Shown here: positions 42,320-50,921 of the stretch, one piece after another
Position numbering within the stretch: the stretch's first letter is position 1
How the letters are laid out: each line of letters begins with the position of its first letter
NCBI GenBank assembly: GCA_947479535.1
Contig: CANJZQ010000006.1
Coordinates: 26,566-90,565 of the forward strand
Length of the DNA: 64,000 nucleotides
Source: Oligoflexales bacterium
GTDB lineage: Bacteria; Bdellovibrionota_B; Oligoflexia; Oligoflexales; RGVZ01
Direction of reading: 5' to 3'
Program-made: the position numbers and the translations under genes
The notes under the pieces: generated by a model
Database searches by the model: none
What the model was told of the DNA's origin: nothing
What the model saw: the letters and a program-made list of their open reading frames with translations, nothing else

Positions 42320-43237
42320 TCAAGAAAACGTAAGCGGCATCTTGAAAAAACACCGGCCTTGTTCATCAGCCGGTGGAATTTGACCACCATTGATGTTGAC
42401 CTGAACACTCGGGTGCAGAAGCCGGGGCGCAGAAAGGGTTTTATCCCGCGCCGTGCGAAACTCGATGTATTGTTCGCGGGTGGTGTCGGCCTTTAATTGA
42501 ATATTCGATGCCTTGGCCTCGGCCACCGTGGTCTCCCAGCGCAGTGGTCGTCCACCAGGCTGATAGTCATGCCCGACAAACAGCCGCATTTCGTCCGGCA
42601 GTTGATAGATTTTTTTTGCAATCGAGTCGTACAAGTCCCGGGCACTGCCTCCAGGAAAATCACAGCGCCCCGTCCCGGAATCGGGAATAAACATGGAATC
42701 CCCGGTAAACGCCGCACAACCATTCAAAACCCATGTCGAACAGGCGGGAGTATGACCTGGCGTTTGCATCGCTTGGAATTCCATGGCCCCAACACGAAAC
42801 CGTTCGCCGTCCGCAACGAGACGGTCAAATTGATGACCATCGGCAGTGAACCATGATTCGATTCCATAAATACCGCTGAACAACTTTTGGACTTCGCGAA
42901 TACGATTTCCGATGGTGACCATGGCCGCGGGAAATTGACGTTTCAAAACCTGTGCGGCTGACAAATGATCGGCATGGGCATGGGTTTCCAAAATCATGCG
43001 CAAGTTCAGTTTTTTCTCTTGAATGAAATCACAAAGCAGTCTGACCGTTTTTTCTGCCACAACACATCCAGCGGGATCGTAATCCAAAACCGGATCAACG
43101 ATCACTGCATCCATGGATTGGCTGTCATACACCACGTAAGAAAGTGTTGAGGTATCTTTTTCGAAAAAAACGGCGACATCCAAGGCATCGCCAAGGCGCG
43201 TCGAACCAACCATTCCGGTCAACAGGGGAGACGACAT
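42320..43237 (-). CDS. MBL-fold protein, persulfide dioxygenase (ETHE1/Blh)-like
   Basis: About 305 residues from ATG 43237 (AAAGG 7 bases upstream); track start 43252 has no ribosome site. Metal motif THAHADHLSAA, then MQTPGHTPACSTWVL, TGDSMFIPDSGTGRCDFPGGSA and FVGHDYQPGGR, the pattern of ETHE1-like persulfide dioxygenases and of the bacterial Blh protein that handles sulfide. IVDPVLDYDPAGCVV at the start is also typical. It probably oxidises glutathione persulfide to sulfite in the cytoplasm. It shares glutathione chemistry with the convergent frmA-fghA pair. No rhodanese domain is fused. Confidence 0.85.
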   Translation of the reverse strand: MSSPLLTGMVGSTRLGDALDVAVFFEKDTSTLSYVVYDSQSMDAVIVDPVLDYDPAGCVVAEKTVRLLCDFIQEKKLNLRMILETHAHADHLSAAQVLKRQFPAAMVTIGNRIREVQKLFSGIYGIESWFTADGHQFDRLVADGERFRVGAMEFQAMQTPGHTPACSTWVLNGCAAFTGDSMFIPDSGTGRCDFPGGSARDLYDSIAKKIYQLPDEMRLFVGHDYQPGGRPLRWETTVAEAKASNIQLKADTTREQYIEFRTARDKTLSAPRLLHPSVQVNINGGQIPPADEQGRCFFKMPLTFS

Positions 43238-43263
43238 CACGTGGCCTTTCATTTCAAAATCGA

Positions 43264-44496
43264 TCAGTTCAGCTTCGCAAAGGCATTTTCAATGATTGCA
43301 ATTCCCTGATCCAGTTCGTTGTCCGTAATCACCAGTGGTGGCGCAAACCGGATGATGTGGTGATGGGTCGGTTTCGCCAAAAGCCCTGCCTCCATCATCT
43401 TGATGCAGATGTCCCAGCCAGTGTGCTTAAATGAGGGATCGACCACCACAGCATTGAGCAGGCCCTTGCCACGAATCTCTTGAACCCAGGAATACTTTCC
43501 AATGGATTGCCGCAGGCGACTTCGGAATCGTTCTCCGGCCTTTGCAGCCCGTTCACAAAGGTTCTCATCAAGGACCACTTGAAGCGCAGCCATCGCCACC
43601 CTGCAAGCCAATGGGTTTCCACCAAAAGTCGATCCATGCTCGCCTGGCTTGATCACCATCATGACATCATCGTCGGCCAAAACGGCCGACACGGGAAGAA
43701 CACCACCAGAGAGAGCCTTGCCAAGGATCACGATATCAGGACGTACCCCTTCGTGATCACAGGCCAGCATGCGTCCGGTTCTACCAATCCCGGTCTGAAC
43801 CTCATCTGCAATCATCAAGACATTATGGCGGGTGCACAGTTCACGGATTCCCTTAAGATACCCGTCATCGGGAACCACAACACCGGCCTCACCCTGAATT
43901 GGCTCAAGCATGATTCCCGCAACATGAGGGTCCTTCAACAACACCGCAGCAGCAGCCAGATCATTGTACGGAATCAGATCAAATCCCGGGGTGTAAGGAC
44001 CGAATTCATCGCGACTTGCCGGGTCGCTCGACGTCGAGACCGCCGCAATGGTTCGCCCCCAAAAGTTGCCCTTGGCGAAAACAATCCGCGCTTTTTCGGC
44101 TGGGATTTTTTTCTTCTGATAACCCCATTTACGGCAGATTTTTACCGCGGTCTCACCACCTTCCACGCCTGTATTCATTGGCAGAACGCGCTGGTATCCA
44201 AAAAACTCCGTAACGAATTTTTCATAGGGGCCCAAACAGTCATTGTAAAAGGCGCGCGAAGTCAGTGTCAGTCTTGATGCCTGCTCGACCAGAGCCCCGA
44301 TGATTTTTGGATGGCAATGCCCTTGGTTGACGGCGGAATAGGCACTCAAAAAATCCAGATACTTCTTGCCTTCCGGGCTCCAGAGGTAAACGCCCTCGCC
44401 CCGGGAAAGCACGACCGGCAGCGGATGGTAGTTGTGAGCACCATATTGGTCTTCCAGCGACATCAAAAACTTTGAATTTGCAGATGATAAAACCAA
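43264..44496 (-). CDS. rocD: Ornithine--oxo-acid aminotransferase
   Basis: PLP enzyme converting ornithine and 2-oxoglutarate to glutamate semialdehyde and glutamate in arginine catabolism. 410 residues. N-terminus [23 protein letters not shown], glycine-rich [20 protein letters not shown], cofactor Asp in [15 protein letters not shown], Schiff-base Lys in [16 protein letters not shown], and phosphate-binding [19 protein letters not shown]: all diagnostic for RocD rather than ArgD. The TTG start has GGAG seven bases upstream. It lies 26 bases upstream of the MBL gene on the same strand, possibly one transcript. Confidence 0.94.
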   Translation of the reverse strand: MVLSSANSKFLMSLEDQYGAHNYHPLPVVLSRGEGVYLWSPEGKKYLDFLSAYSAVNQGHCHPKIIGALVEQASRLTLTSRAFYNDCLGPYEKFVTEFFGYQRVLPMNTGVEGGETAVKICRKWGYQKKKIPAEKARIVFAKGNFWGRTIAAVSTSSDPASRDEFGPYTPGFDLIPYNDLAAAAVLLKDPHVAGIMLEPIQGEAGVVVPDDGYLKGIRELCTRHNVLMIADEVQTGIGRTGRMLACDHEGVRPDIVILGKALSGGVLPVSAVLADDDVMMVIKPGEHGSTFGGNPLACRVAMAALQVVLDENLCERAAKAGERFRSRLRQSIGKYSWVQEIRGKGLLNAVVVDPSFKHTGWDICIKMMEAGLLAKPTHHHIIRFAPPLVITDNELDQGIAIIENAFAKLN

Positions 44497-44588
44497 TCGA
44501 AACTCCGGGCGTTTTATGATGGAGCCGCCAGTCGGTCTAAGCTAAGCTCCTGGAATGCTTTTTTAACACGTCCGGAGCACCCGTCCAA

Positions 44589-45824
44589 ATGATCCGCTGC
44601 ATCAAATTGACTCTGGCATCCCTTTTCGCCTTAAATTCTCTGCCGGCCGTTGCACAAATGGAAATGCATGCACACCATGGCCCCTCCCATGAAACCCCTG
44701 AGTCCCAAGGGTTTACGTTCCACATCCGGCAGGTGGCCGGGTTTAACCGCCAAAGCGGCCCGCGCGGCGGCCAGAGCGCCGCGGGTGAAAACTACCAGAT
44801 GATGGTCTACCGGGGCACATTTGGCCCCGTCGCCTTGGAACCGCACCTGATGACCAGCCTCGAACCGTGGACCCTGCCTGCAAAAGGATCGCCGCAGCTA
44901 TTTCAGGCCGGCGAAACATACAACGGCAAGGCCCTCGTCGATCATCAGCATCCCCACGACCTCTGGATGGAAATCACCGAAAAACTTATTTTTGAATTTG
45001 CTCCGAAAAGTACCGTTTACGTTGTCGGCGGACCGGTCGGATCGCCAGCCCTTGGTCCCGATGCCTTCATGCACCGCGATTCGGCCCAGCACCTGCCATG
45101 GGCGCCCTTGGGCCACCACTATCAGGACTCGACCCATGTCTCGATGGGAGTGCTCACATCCGGGATCAAATTTGACATTGTAGAAGTGGCTCTTTCGCAA
45201 TTCAACGGCCGGGAGCCGGATGATAAACGCACCGACCTTGAAAAAGGAAAACTGGATTCTTGGTCAAGCCAAATCAAATTGTACCTTTGGGACGGGCTTC
45301 ATGGTCAGGCATCTACTGCGATCCTCAAGGACCCCGAGGCCCTGGAGCCTGGCAATCAGCGCCGCACCACACTATCGATCCATTGGAAAACGGGCGAAAA
45401 ATCGTCATCCGGATCTTTCAAACACGCGACAAGCTTCGTCTATGGCAGCAATCAGAAAATCATAACGGAACCGGACACCAGCAACGAAACAACCGACGAA
45501 ACAACCAAGGTACGGAAATCCTGGTTGGCTGAAACTGACCTGACCTGGGGTGATGGCCTTTGGTGGACCGGACGATTTGAATCCCTTGACCGGCACGGCC
45601 TTGGACTACGGGATGACGAGGCCAAAGCCGGCGAGACTGACCACACCGTTCGTGCTTTAACGGTAGGCGGCTTTGTCGATATCCCCGCATTGTCCAATAG
45701 CAACGTCAAAACTGGACTCGGGCTGGACGTCACAGCACACTTGATCGATGCCGCAACGCGCAAGGACTACGGCAGCAACCCCTACGGATCCCATGCGTTC
45801 GTCATGATAAATGCAGGATGGTGA
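44589..45824 (+). CDS. Outer-membrane-type secreted protein, His-rich, uncharacterised family
   Basis: 411 residues with a signal peptide (ASLFALNSLPAVAQ). The mature N-terminus is His-rich (MEMHAHHGPSH). Conserved-looking blocks LVDHQHPHDLWMEI, GPDAFMHRDSAQ and PLGHHYQDSTHVSMGV recall an uncharacterised family of about 400 residues found in many Proteobacteria and Acidobacteria near metal or copper genes. Amphipathic strands towards the end (VRALTVGGFVDIPAL, HAFVMINAGW with C-terminal aromatic) support a porin-like barrel. Function unknown; metal interaction is conjecture from the histidines. It overlaps the next gene by 7 bases. Confidence 0.65.
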   Translation: MIRCIKLTLASLFALNSLPAVAQMEMHAHHGPSHETPESQGFTFHIRQVAGFNRQSGPRGGQSAAGENYQMMVYRGTFGPVALEPHLMTSLEPWTLPAKGSPQLFQAGETYNGKALVDHQHPHDLWMEITEKLIFEFAPKSTVYVVGGPVGSPALGPDAFMHRDSAQHLPWAPLGHHYQDSTHVSMGVLTSGIKFDIVEVALSQFNGREPDDKRTDLEKGKLDSWSSQIKLYLWDGLHGQASTAILKDPEALEPGNQRRTTLSIHWKTGEKSSSGSFKHATSFVYGSNQKIITEPDTSNETTDETTKVRKSWLAETDLTWGDGLWWTGRFESLDRHGLGLRDDEAKAGETDHTVRALTVGGFVDIPALSNSNVKTGLGLDVTAHLIDAATRKDYGSNPYGSHAFVMINAGW

Positions 45825-46906
45825 CAGCAATGAATTTTTCAACTTTGAAGATTCCAACATTATTTCTCACTGGATTTGTTTCAATGAACGCCAGCGCGAA
45901 AACAATGGAATTCAAGGTCCTTGAGCTGGATCAAAACCAAACCGGACCGTATGCATTATTCTCGGGCGGGAAAATCGACGGCCTCTCGGTCGGCGATGAA
46001 GTTTGTGTTCAGAAGCCTGCATCCAAGGACCACGTTTTTTGCGCGAAGATCGTCAGCGTTCGCAAGCGTGCCGCAGCATTCTACGTTCCCGCAGGCAATC
46101 AACCCGACGTCGTCATGGGCTCTATTGTCACTTTTGAATCCACGGAAGAAGCCGCCACGACTGCGACCCCGAAAACGCCAACAGAAGCTGACTCACCCGC
46201 AGGACCATGGTTTCTTCCTGCCCATCATTTTGACGTCAACTATCATTTGCAAATCACGCCTGCTATCGACACCAACTCGGTTTCCTTTCAGGCGCTCCCG
46301 CGCGATACCCTGAACGAACCCTGGGCGGCGCGGCATGCCCTGAATCTTGCGCCGCTTGGGCTGGGTTTTGGATATGCGCGGGATTTCCTTCGGGAAGGGA
46401 ATCACCTTGGCATCCGCGGCTTCTATGCAAAGTCCCAGACGGGAAGTTTTGACAACGACTATGATCTTTCGGACGTCGAATCACACGTCGAATCCGACAC
46501 CGTGGCAACCACCTTGGGGTTGGCTTTGTTCTATGGCATCGATCGCAATCTCACTGAAAATATAAATTATAGAGCCAGCGGTGGCGCAGGAATCCGGCGC
46601 ACCAGCGCAGCCATCTCGTCAAAGTTGAAGGGAACTTCTGAAGCGACGTTGGTCGATGGCAACATCATCGCCACGGCGCCTGTGATCGAGTTTGGAACAG
46701 GCGCTCACTACAAAACTTCTGACATCCATTGGACTGCGGATTTGATGGTTGCGGTTCCACTCAGCGTCAAGACCACGGCGAGCGGCACTTTCAATTCTGT
46801 TCAGGATGTGGCAAGCGACGACGTCAAATCTAGTGTGGCAGATGCCGTGGGCAGCACAAAAGGATTTGAAATCAGTTTGGCGCTGGGACTGTTCAAATCG
46901 ATCTAA
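45818..46906 (+). CDS. Secreted protein with probable beta-barrel C-terminus
   Basis: 362 residues; ATG 45830 is an alternative start. Signal peptide IPTLFLTGFVSMNASA. Residues about 25-105 look like a small beta domain with two Cys (GDEVCVQKP, HVFCAKIVSV). A Thr/Pro/Ala-rich linker follows, and then a barrel-like region (LNLAPLGLGFGYARDFL, NLTENINYRASGGAGIRR, FEISLALGLFKSI). No family recognised. The overlap with the 44589 gene suggests the two products act together at the outer membrane. It converges with the CheB-like gene 10 bases away; a weak AATCGA/TCGATT hairpin lies between. Confidence 0.6.
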   Translation: MVTAMNFSTLKIPTLFLTGFVSMNASAKTMEFKVLELDQNQTGPYALFSGGKIDGLSVGDEVCVQKPASKDHVFCAKIVSVRKRAAAFYVPAGNQPDVVMGSIVTFESTEEAATTATPKTPTEADSPAGPWFLPAHHFDVNYHLQITPAIDTNSVSFQALPRDTLNEPWAARHALNLAPLGLGFGYARDFLREGNHLGIRGFYAKSQTGSFDNDYDLSDVESHVESDTVATTLGLALFYGIDRNLTENINYRASGGAGIRRTSAAISSKLKGTSEATLVDGNIIATAPVIEFGTGAHYKTSDIHWTADLMVAVPLSVKTTASGTFNSVQDVASDDVKSSVADAVGSTKGFEISLALGLFKSI

Positions 46907-46916
46907 ACGAATTCGA

Positions 46917-47561
46917 TTAGCCGGCCTTCTTAAAAACTTTGGTGATTCCGCTGGCATATTCCAGCCATTGCCGAATCTCCTGAACCGGCCCCACCAGAAC
47001 GGCAGCCCCAAGCCGGACCGCTTCTTTTGGCATTCCGTAAACGGCGCATGTTTCCTGGTCCTGGACCGCGGTGAACGCCCCCCGATCCAAAAGGTTTTTC
47101 AATCCCTGAGCCCCATCTCGGCCCATACCGGTCAAGAGAACAGCAAAGATTCGAACTCCCGACAGATACTTTGCAGCGCTGTTAAAAAGATAATCAACAC
47201 TGGGACGATGGTCACTGACAGGCGGGCTATCGTCCAAAAAAAGAATCGGACCCGAAAGTCCTTTTCGAATGCCAATGTGATGAGAACCCAGTGCCAGATA
47301 GATCGTACCTGCGCGCAACACGGTCCCCGATTTTATCTCTCCAAGTTTCAGACGGGAATTTCGCGCAAGGCGTTCCGCAAAATTGGCGGCCAGTGCCGGT
47401 GTAATGTGCTGCACGACGACAACTGGAGGGCTGTCAGCCGGCATGACGCGCAAAAGTTCGGTCAGAGCATCTGGTCCGCCGGTGCTCGCCCCAATGACGA
47501 TCACTTCGGCTGGTCCTCCAGCCGCCATCCATTTCCGAAGTTGGAAACGATCCTGTGGCAT
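46917..47561 (-). CDS. Stand-alone CheB-type methylesterase/deamidase domain
   Basis: 214 residues containing only the catalytic domain of CheB, which removes methyl groups from chemoreceptors. The triad is intact: Ser in VIGASTGGPDAL, His in VVVQHITPA and Asp in LLTGMGRDGAQGL. The receiver domain that normally restrains CheB is missing, and no chemotaxis gene is near. It may be constitutively active, controlled by a partner, or act on a non-chemotaxis system of the Che-like type. GGAG lies 10 bases before the ATG, and an AT-rich palindrome lies just upstream of that. Confidence 0.88.
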   Translation of the reverse strand: MPQDRFQLRKWMAAGGPAEVIVIGASTGGPDALTELLRVMPADSPPVVVVQHITPALAANFAERLARNSRLKLGEIKSGTVLRAGTIYLALGSHHIGIRKGLSGPILFLDDSPPVSDHRPSVDYLFNSAAKYLSGVRIFAVLLTGMGRDGAQGLKNLLDRGAFTAVQDQETCAVYGMPKEAVRLGAAVLVGPVQEIRQWLEYASGITKVFKKAG

Positions 47562-47578
47562 TTGAATTAAGCTCCAAT

Positions 47579-47596
47579 AAATCTATCAATAGATTT
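47579..47596. promoter_or_regulatory. AT-rich palindrome upstream of the CheB-like gene
   Basis: AAATCTAT-CA-ATAGATTT, perfect 8-bp arms, ending 18 bases from the ATG and just upstream of the ribosome site. Position suits an operator overlapping the promoter or leader; too AT-rich to be a good terminator. Confidence 0.35.
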
Positions 47597-47673
47597 TTCG
47601 AGCCTTTCCACTCAAATCTTGAGGAAGCGTGTTTTGCCAAGCGAACCCGGCTATGCATAACCAACCAATGCCA

Positions 47674-48984
47674 TTACATTTTTCGCGAATTATTCGGCGT
47701 TTCGGCAATGCTTGAAAAACCTTTCAAATTATCAGCTAAAACGCGTTCATGCCCGTTGGTTGAAGGGACATAGTAATGTCTACCTCGCAATACCTCGGGC
47801 AGGTATTCCATGGCCGCCGCGCCTGCTTTATCGTCGTGCGCATAGGCATAGCCCTTGCCGTAGCCCATCGACTTCATGAGCTCGGTTGGGGCATTTCTCA
47901 GCGCCATGGGAATTTCCAAGGCACCAAACTCCCGAACATCTTCCAGAGCTTTATTGATGGCAACGTAGGACCGGTTGCTCTTTTGAGACGCGGCCAGAAA
48001 GGTTGTTACTTGTGCCAGAATGATGCGGGCCTCTGGCATTCCAATCTGATGCACTGCTTCGAAACCGGCCTGAGCCATCACCAGCCCCATCGGTGTCGCA
48101 TTGCCAACGTCTTCGCTGGCAGCGATCACGAGACGCCTTGCGATGAACAACACGTCCTCGCCAGCATCAATCATTCGCGCCAGATAGTGCAAAGCGGCAT
48201 CTGGCTGGCCAGCACGAATGCATTTAATAAAGGCACTGATCGTGTCGTAGTGCTGATCGCCCTTCTTGTCATAAAGGAGCGCAAAGGTATCGCCCATTGA
48301 CTTCAATGCCGCGATGTCCACAGGGCTGACATCAGACGGCGCTGCGGCACACAAGGTTTCCAAAATATTCAACGCACGACGGGCATCACCAGCGCTGGAT
48401 CTGGCAATCGCCTCCAACACGTCAGGTGCGATGTCCGTTCGGAGTTGGGTATGACCCGCAGACGAAAGCGCCCGGTTCATGACAGCGAGCAAAGATTCTT
48501 CGGTGATCTTGTTGAACCGGAAAATAATGCTGCGGGAGTTGACGGCGGCATTCACTTCAAAGGACGGATTTTCCGTCGTGGCTCCGATGAACTTGATCAC
48601 GCCCGACTCCAGAGCCGGCAACAAAACATCCTGCTGGTTTTTACTCAGGCGATGGATCTCATCTAAAAACAAAAGATGCGCCTTGCATCCTGCATCCACT
48701 TCATCTTGCGAGGCTTCAATCACTTCACGCAGGTCTTTTACGCCCGCGCTGACTGCCGAGAGAACGACAAGTTTACGGTTTGAGGCCCTGCCGATGACCG
48801 ACGCCAGAGTGGTCTTGCCACTCCCGGGAGGCCCCCAGAAGAGCCACGAGCCAAGGCGATCCTGTTCGGCCAGCCGACGCAGCGGTGCCCCGATGCCCCA
48901 AATGTGATCCTGCCCCAGAACCTCATCAAAACGCTTTGGGCGCATAACTTCGGGCAGGGGCAGATCGGCATTCGATGGAAACAT
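47674..48984 (-). CDS. rarA: Replication-associated recombination protein A
   Basis: AAA+ ATPase of the RarA/MgsA/WRNIP1 family, acting at stalled replication forks with SSB. 436 residues: MRPKRFDEVLGQDHIWG, Walker A WGPPGSGKTTLASVIG, Walker B LLFLDEIHRLSKNQQDVLLPALE, sensor I GATTENPSFEVN, SRSIIFRF, and sensor II arginine in SSAGDARRALNILE. The C-terminal tetramerisation region contains SDVGNA-like SEDVGNATPMG and QVTTFLAASQKSNRSY, all family hallmarks. It is preceded by the repeat element at 48991; no clear co-transcribed partner. Confidence 0.96.
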   Translation of the reverse strand: MFPSNADLPLPEVMRPKRFDEVLGQDHIWGIGAPLRRLAEQDRLGSWLFWGPPGSGKTTLASVIGRASNRKLVVLSAVSAGVKDLREVIEASQDEVDAGCKAHLLFLDEIHRLSKNQQDVLLPALESGVIKFIGATTENPSFEVNAAVNSRSIIFRFNKITEESLLAVMNRALSSAGHTQLRTDIAPDVLEAIARSSAGDARRALNILETLCAAAPSDVSPVDIAALKSMGDTFALLYDKKGDQHYDTISAFIKCIRAGQPDAALHYLARMIDAGEDVLFIARRLVIAASEDVGNATPMGLVMAQAGFEAVHQIGMPEARIILAQVTTFLAASQKSNRSYVAINKALEDVREFGALEIPMALRNAPTELMKSMGYGKGYAYAHDDKAGAAAMEYLPEVLRGRHYYVPSTNGHERVLADNLKGFSSIAETPNNSRKM

Positions 48985-48990
48985 AAAGAA

Positions 48991-49079
48991 AGGATCCTTC
49001 GCTTTGCTCAGGATGACGGGGATTATCGCGTCACCCTCAGGATGACGGGGATTATCGCGTCACCCCCAAAGATGACGGG
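48991..49079. repeat. Repeat element related to 42253 copy, with 29-base tandem units
   Basis: Begins AGGATCCTTCGCTTTGCTCAGGATGACGGG, the reverse complement of the CCCGTCATCCTGAGC...GCGAAGGAT core seen at 42287. The arm CAGGATGACGGGG plus ATTATCGCGTCACCCT is then repeated in tandem (period 29; 49009-49037, 49038-49066 and a partial third copy to 49079). It fills the whole gap between two minus-strand genes. Confidence 0.75.
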
Positions 49080-50804
49080 TTACTCCCCCACCATCAAATC
49101 CAACTCCGGGTCACCAATGAGGTTTGACTCCAAAGCTGTGTACACCATGACATTCGAGCGGTCCACAGAAAGCACGGCAGCCTTTGCCATGTGGTTCATG
49201 AAGCCAACGGTTTTAATCTTGTCCTTAAATCGCATCGACCAGAACGCCCGGTGCAATACCGCGGAGCTCCCTTCGCCATCCCGCCCGGGCTCGTACCAGC
49301 CGTAACGGGTGTTGGAGATCATTGCCGCCGGACCAAAATCAGGCAAGCGCACGGCATGGATCGTCCAGTTGTCGATGTCTGGATTGTTCGGATAACACCC
49401 CTGAGAGTAGAAGAATGCCGGACGCGACTTGAATTCTGAAACTCGAGTCGTATTCATGCGCAGTGCATAATCAGAATTCGCATGTCCCAGGTGATTCATC
49501 ACATGGAAATCCCCTGCGGCCATCGTCTCAAGAAACTGGTCTGCACTGACGGGTGCATTGAACTCATCGTAAAGCTTCGTAAACTGCGTTGAATCTGGAA
49601 AGCCGCTGGTGATTGGCGCCACATTGCGACCTGTCTCCAGGTTATCAAGGCTCCACCCACCTAAAGTTGTGCGATCGAGCTCTTCACCAAACGACATTGC
49701 CGTCATTGTCCGGCCTGCCTTTCCAGCATCAACGAGAGCCATGTGCTTCCCGACCCACGCGGCCAATTGGTCCGTCGTCTTGACGCCAACACGGCCGACT
49801 GCGACCTCACATTGCCAGTCGTATTGGCTGGCTGATCCAGTAAATGTCCCATCCAGGCAGCCATAATACTGGTCGGATGGGACTGGATCGCCGTTGTTGC
49901 TGCCCATCCCGGAACGAATCCGCTGCCATGGCAAATTCGCCTTGTCGCCGACAAGCAACACATAATCAATGGCGTCGTCGCGATATTTGCTTTTGATGAA
50001 TTCCCGGATTTCTGCGGCTGTAGGATTGGTACCGATCGATTCAAGGGTTGCGAGACTCACACGGAGTCCCCGGGCGCGTTTTTCCTCGATCAATGGGCGA
50101 AGCACTGTATTGGATTCGTCTCCAATGATCGCCTGCTTTCCGATGATCAGGTATCCAACTGGCGCCTCGTCCACTTCCGCAATTCCGCGCGACGTTTTTG
50201 TAACGATGACGTCATTGTCAATATTGCGAACCGCGAGTTCAAAATCCCGCGCCAGATTGGGGCGTAGCATCCTGCCGAGGGGAGCGCGTTGAACTGGCGA
50301 GGTTTCCACCGTGATTTTAATTGAGTTAAAAAATCGCGCCTTCGTGGGACTGATCATCTGGAAGGGATAAACGGGCACTTCCACAAAATCAAATCCGCGA
50401 AAAGAAACCACGCGGGGTTCGCCGATTAACTTCGCTGGATATAATCCGGCAACATAGCGGGAAACCAAAGGCCTTGTGTCATAGCCAAGGGAAATGACCC
50501 GCTGGCGGCCGGCCATTTGCGGCGTGTAGTCAATTTCGGATCCCTCGGACGCCTCGTACTTGACGTAATTCAGCCCCTGTCCGGCGGGGAGCATCACTTT
50601 CAAGGTCCGCACCGGGATCACCGGGTGGAGTTCCTTCCGGTAATCTGGCAGGGTCTTGCCCCAGGGACGGCAATCTTCATCTGCCCGGCAACGACCGTCC
50701 ACCGGACTTTTGATGTCAAACGAGAGCTGTTTGGTGATGGTTTCTGCGAGCCCGGTTCCACTGGAGACTAAAACCAGAGCTGCGGCGAAAAATGAATTTC
50801 TCAA
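49080..50804 (-). CDS. Secreted gingipain-like cysteine peptidase (C25)
   Basis: 574 residues. Signal peptide AAALVLVSSGTGLAE, a propeptide-like beta region to about residue 210, then the caspase-like C25 fold: YLIIGKQAI, YVLLVGDKANLPW, SDQYYGCLDG, EVAVGRVGVKTTDQLAAWV. The catalytic dyad is visible as His in MNHLGHANS and Cys in FFYSQGCYPN. A C-terminal helical stretch ends DPELDLMVGE (a typical GDPE motif). Known family members cleave after Arg or Lys outside the cell. TTG start with a strong AAGGAGGG site. No type IX secretion C-terminal domain is seen, so export is probably Sec-based. Confidence 0.88.
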   Translation of the reverse strand: MRNSFFAAALVLVSSGTGLAETITKQLSFDIKSPVDGRCRADEDCRPWGKTLPDYRKELHPVIPVRTLKVMLPAGQGLNYVKYEASEGSEIDYTPQMAGRQRVISLGYDTRPLVSRYVAGLYPAKLIGEPRVVSFRGFDFVEVPVYPFQMISPTKARFFNSIKITVETSPVQRAPLGRMLRPNLARDFELAVRNIDNDVIVTKTSRGIAEVDEAPVGYLIIGKQAIIGDESNTVLRPLIEEKRARGLRVSLATLESIGTNPTAAEIREFIKSKYRDDAIDYVLLVGDKANLPWQRIRSGMGSNNGDPVPSDQYYGCLDGTFTGSASQYDWQCEVAVGRVGVKTTDQLAAWVGKHMALVDAGKAGRTMTAMSFGEELDRTTLGGWSLDNLETGRNVAPITSGFPDSTQFTKLYDEFNAPVSADQFLETMAAGDFHVMNHLGHANSDYALRMNTTRVSEFKSRPAFFYSQGCYPNNPDIDNWTIHAVRLPDFGPAAMISNTRYGWYEPGRDGEGSSAVLHRAFWSMRFKDKIKTVGFMNHMAKAAVLSVDRSNVMVYTALESNLIGDPELDLMVGE

Positions 50805-50921
50805 GTTGCCCTCCTTGGCGTGACTTGTTAGCGAATATGGGGGCTATGCTAGCACCATCCGGAGAAATCTGGATGCCTGCGGTCCAGGCACTTGATGTTG
50901 TACCAAAAGGACATTCAAAAC

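Noticed and set aside
43480-44277. Plus-strand ORF of 265 residues
   Set aside because: Antisense to rocD, whose PLP-enzyme motifs are complete; the shadow frame has no recognisable feature.
46749-47570. Plus-strand ORF of 273 residues
   Set aside because: Antisense to the CheB-like gene and the end of the 45818 gene; composition typical of a shadow frame.
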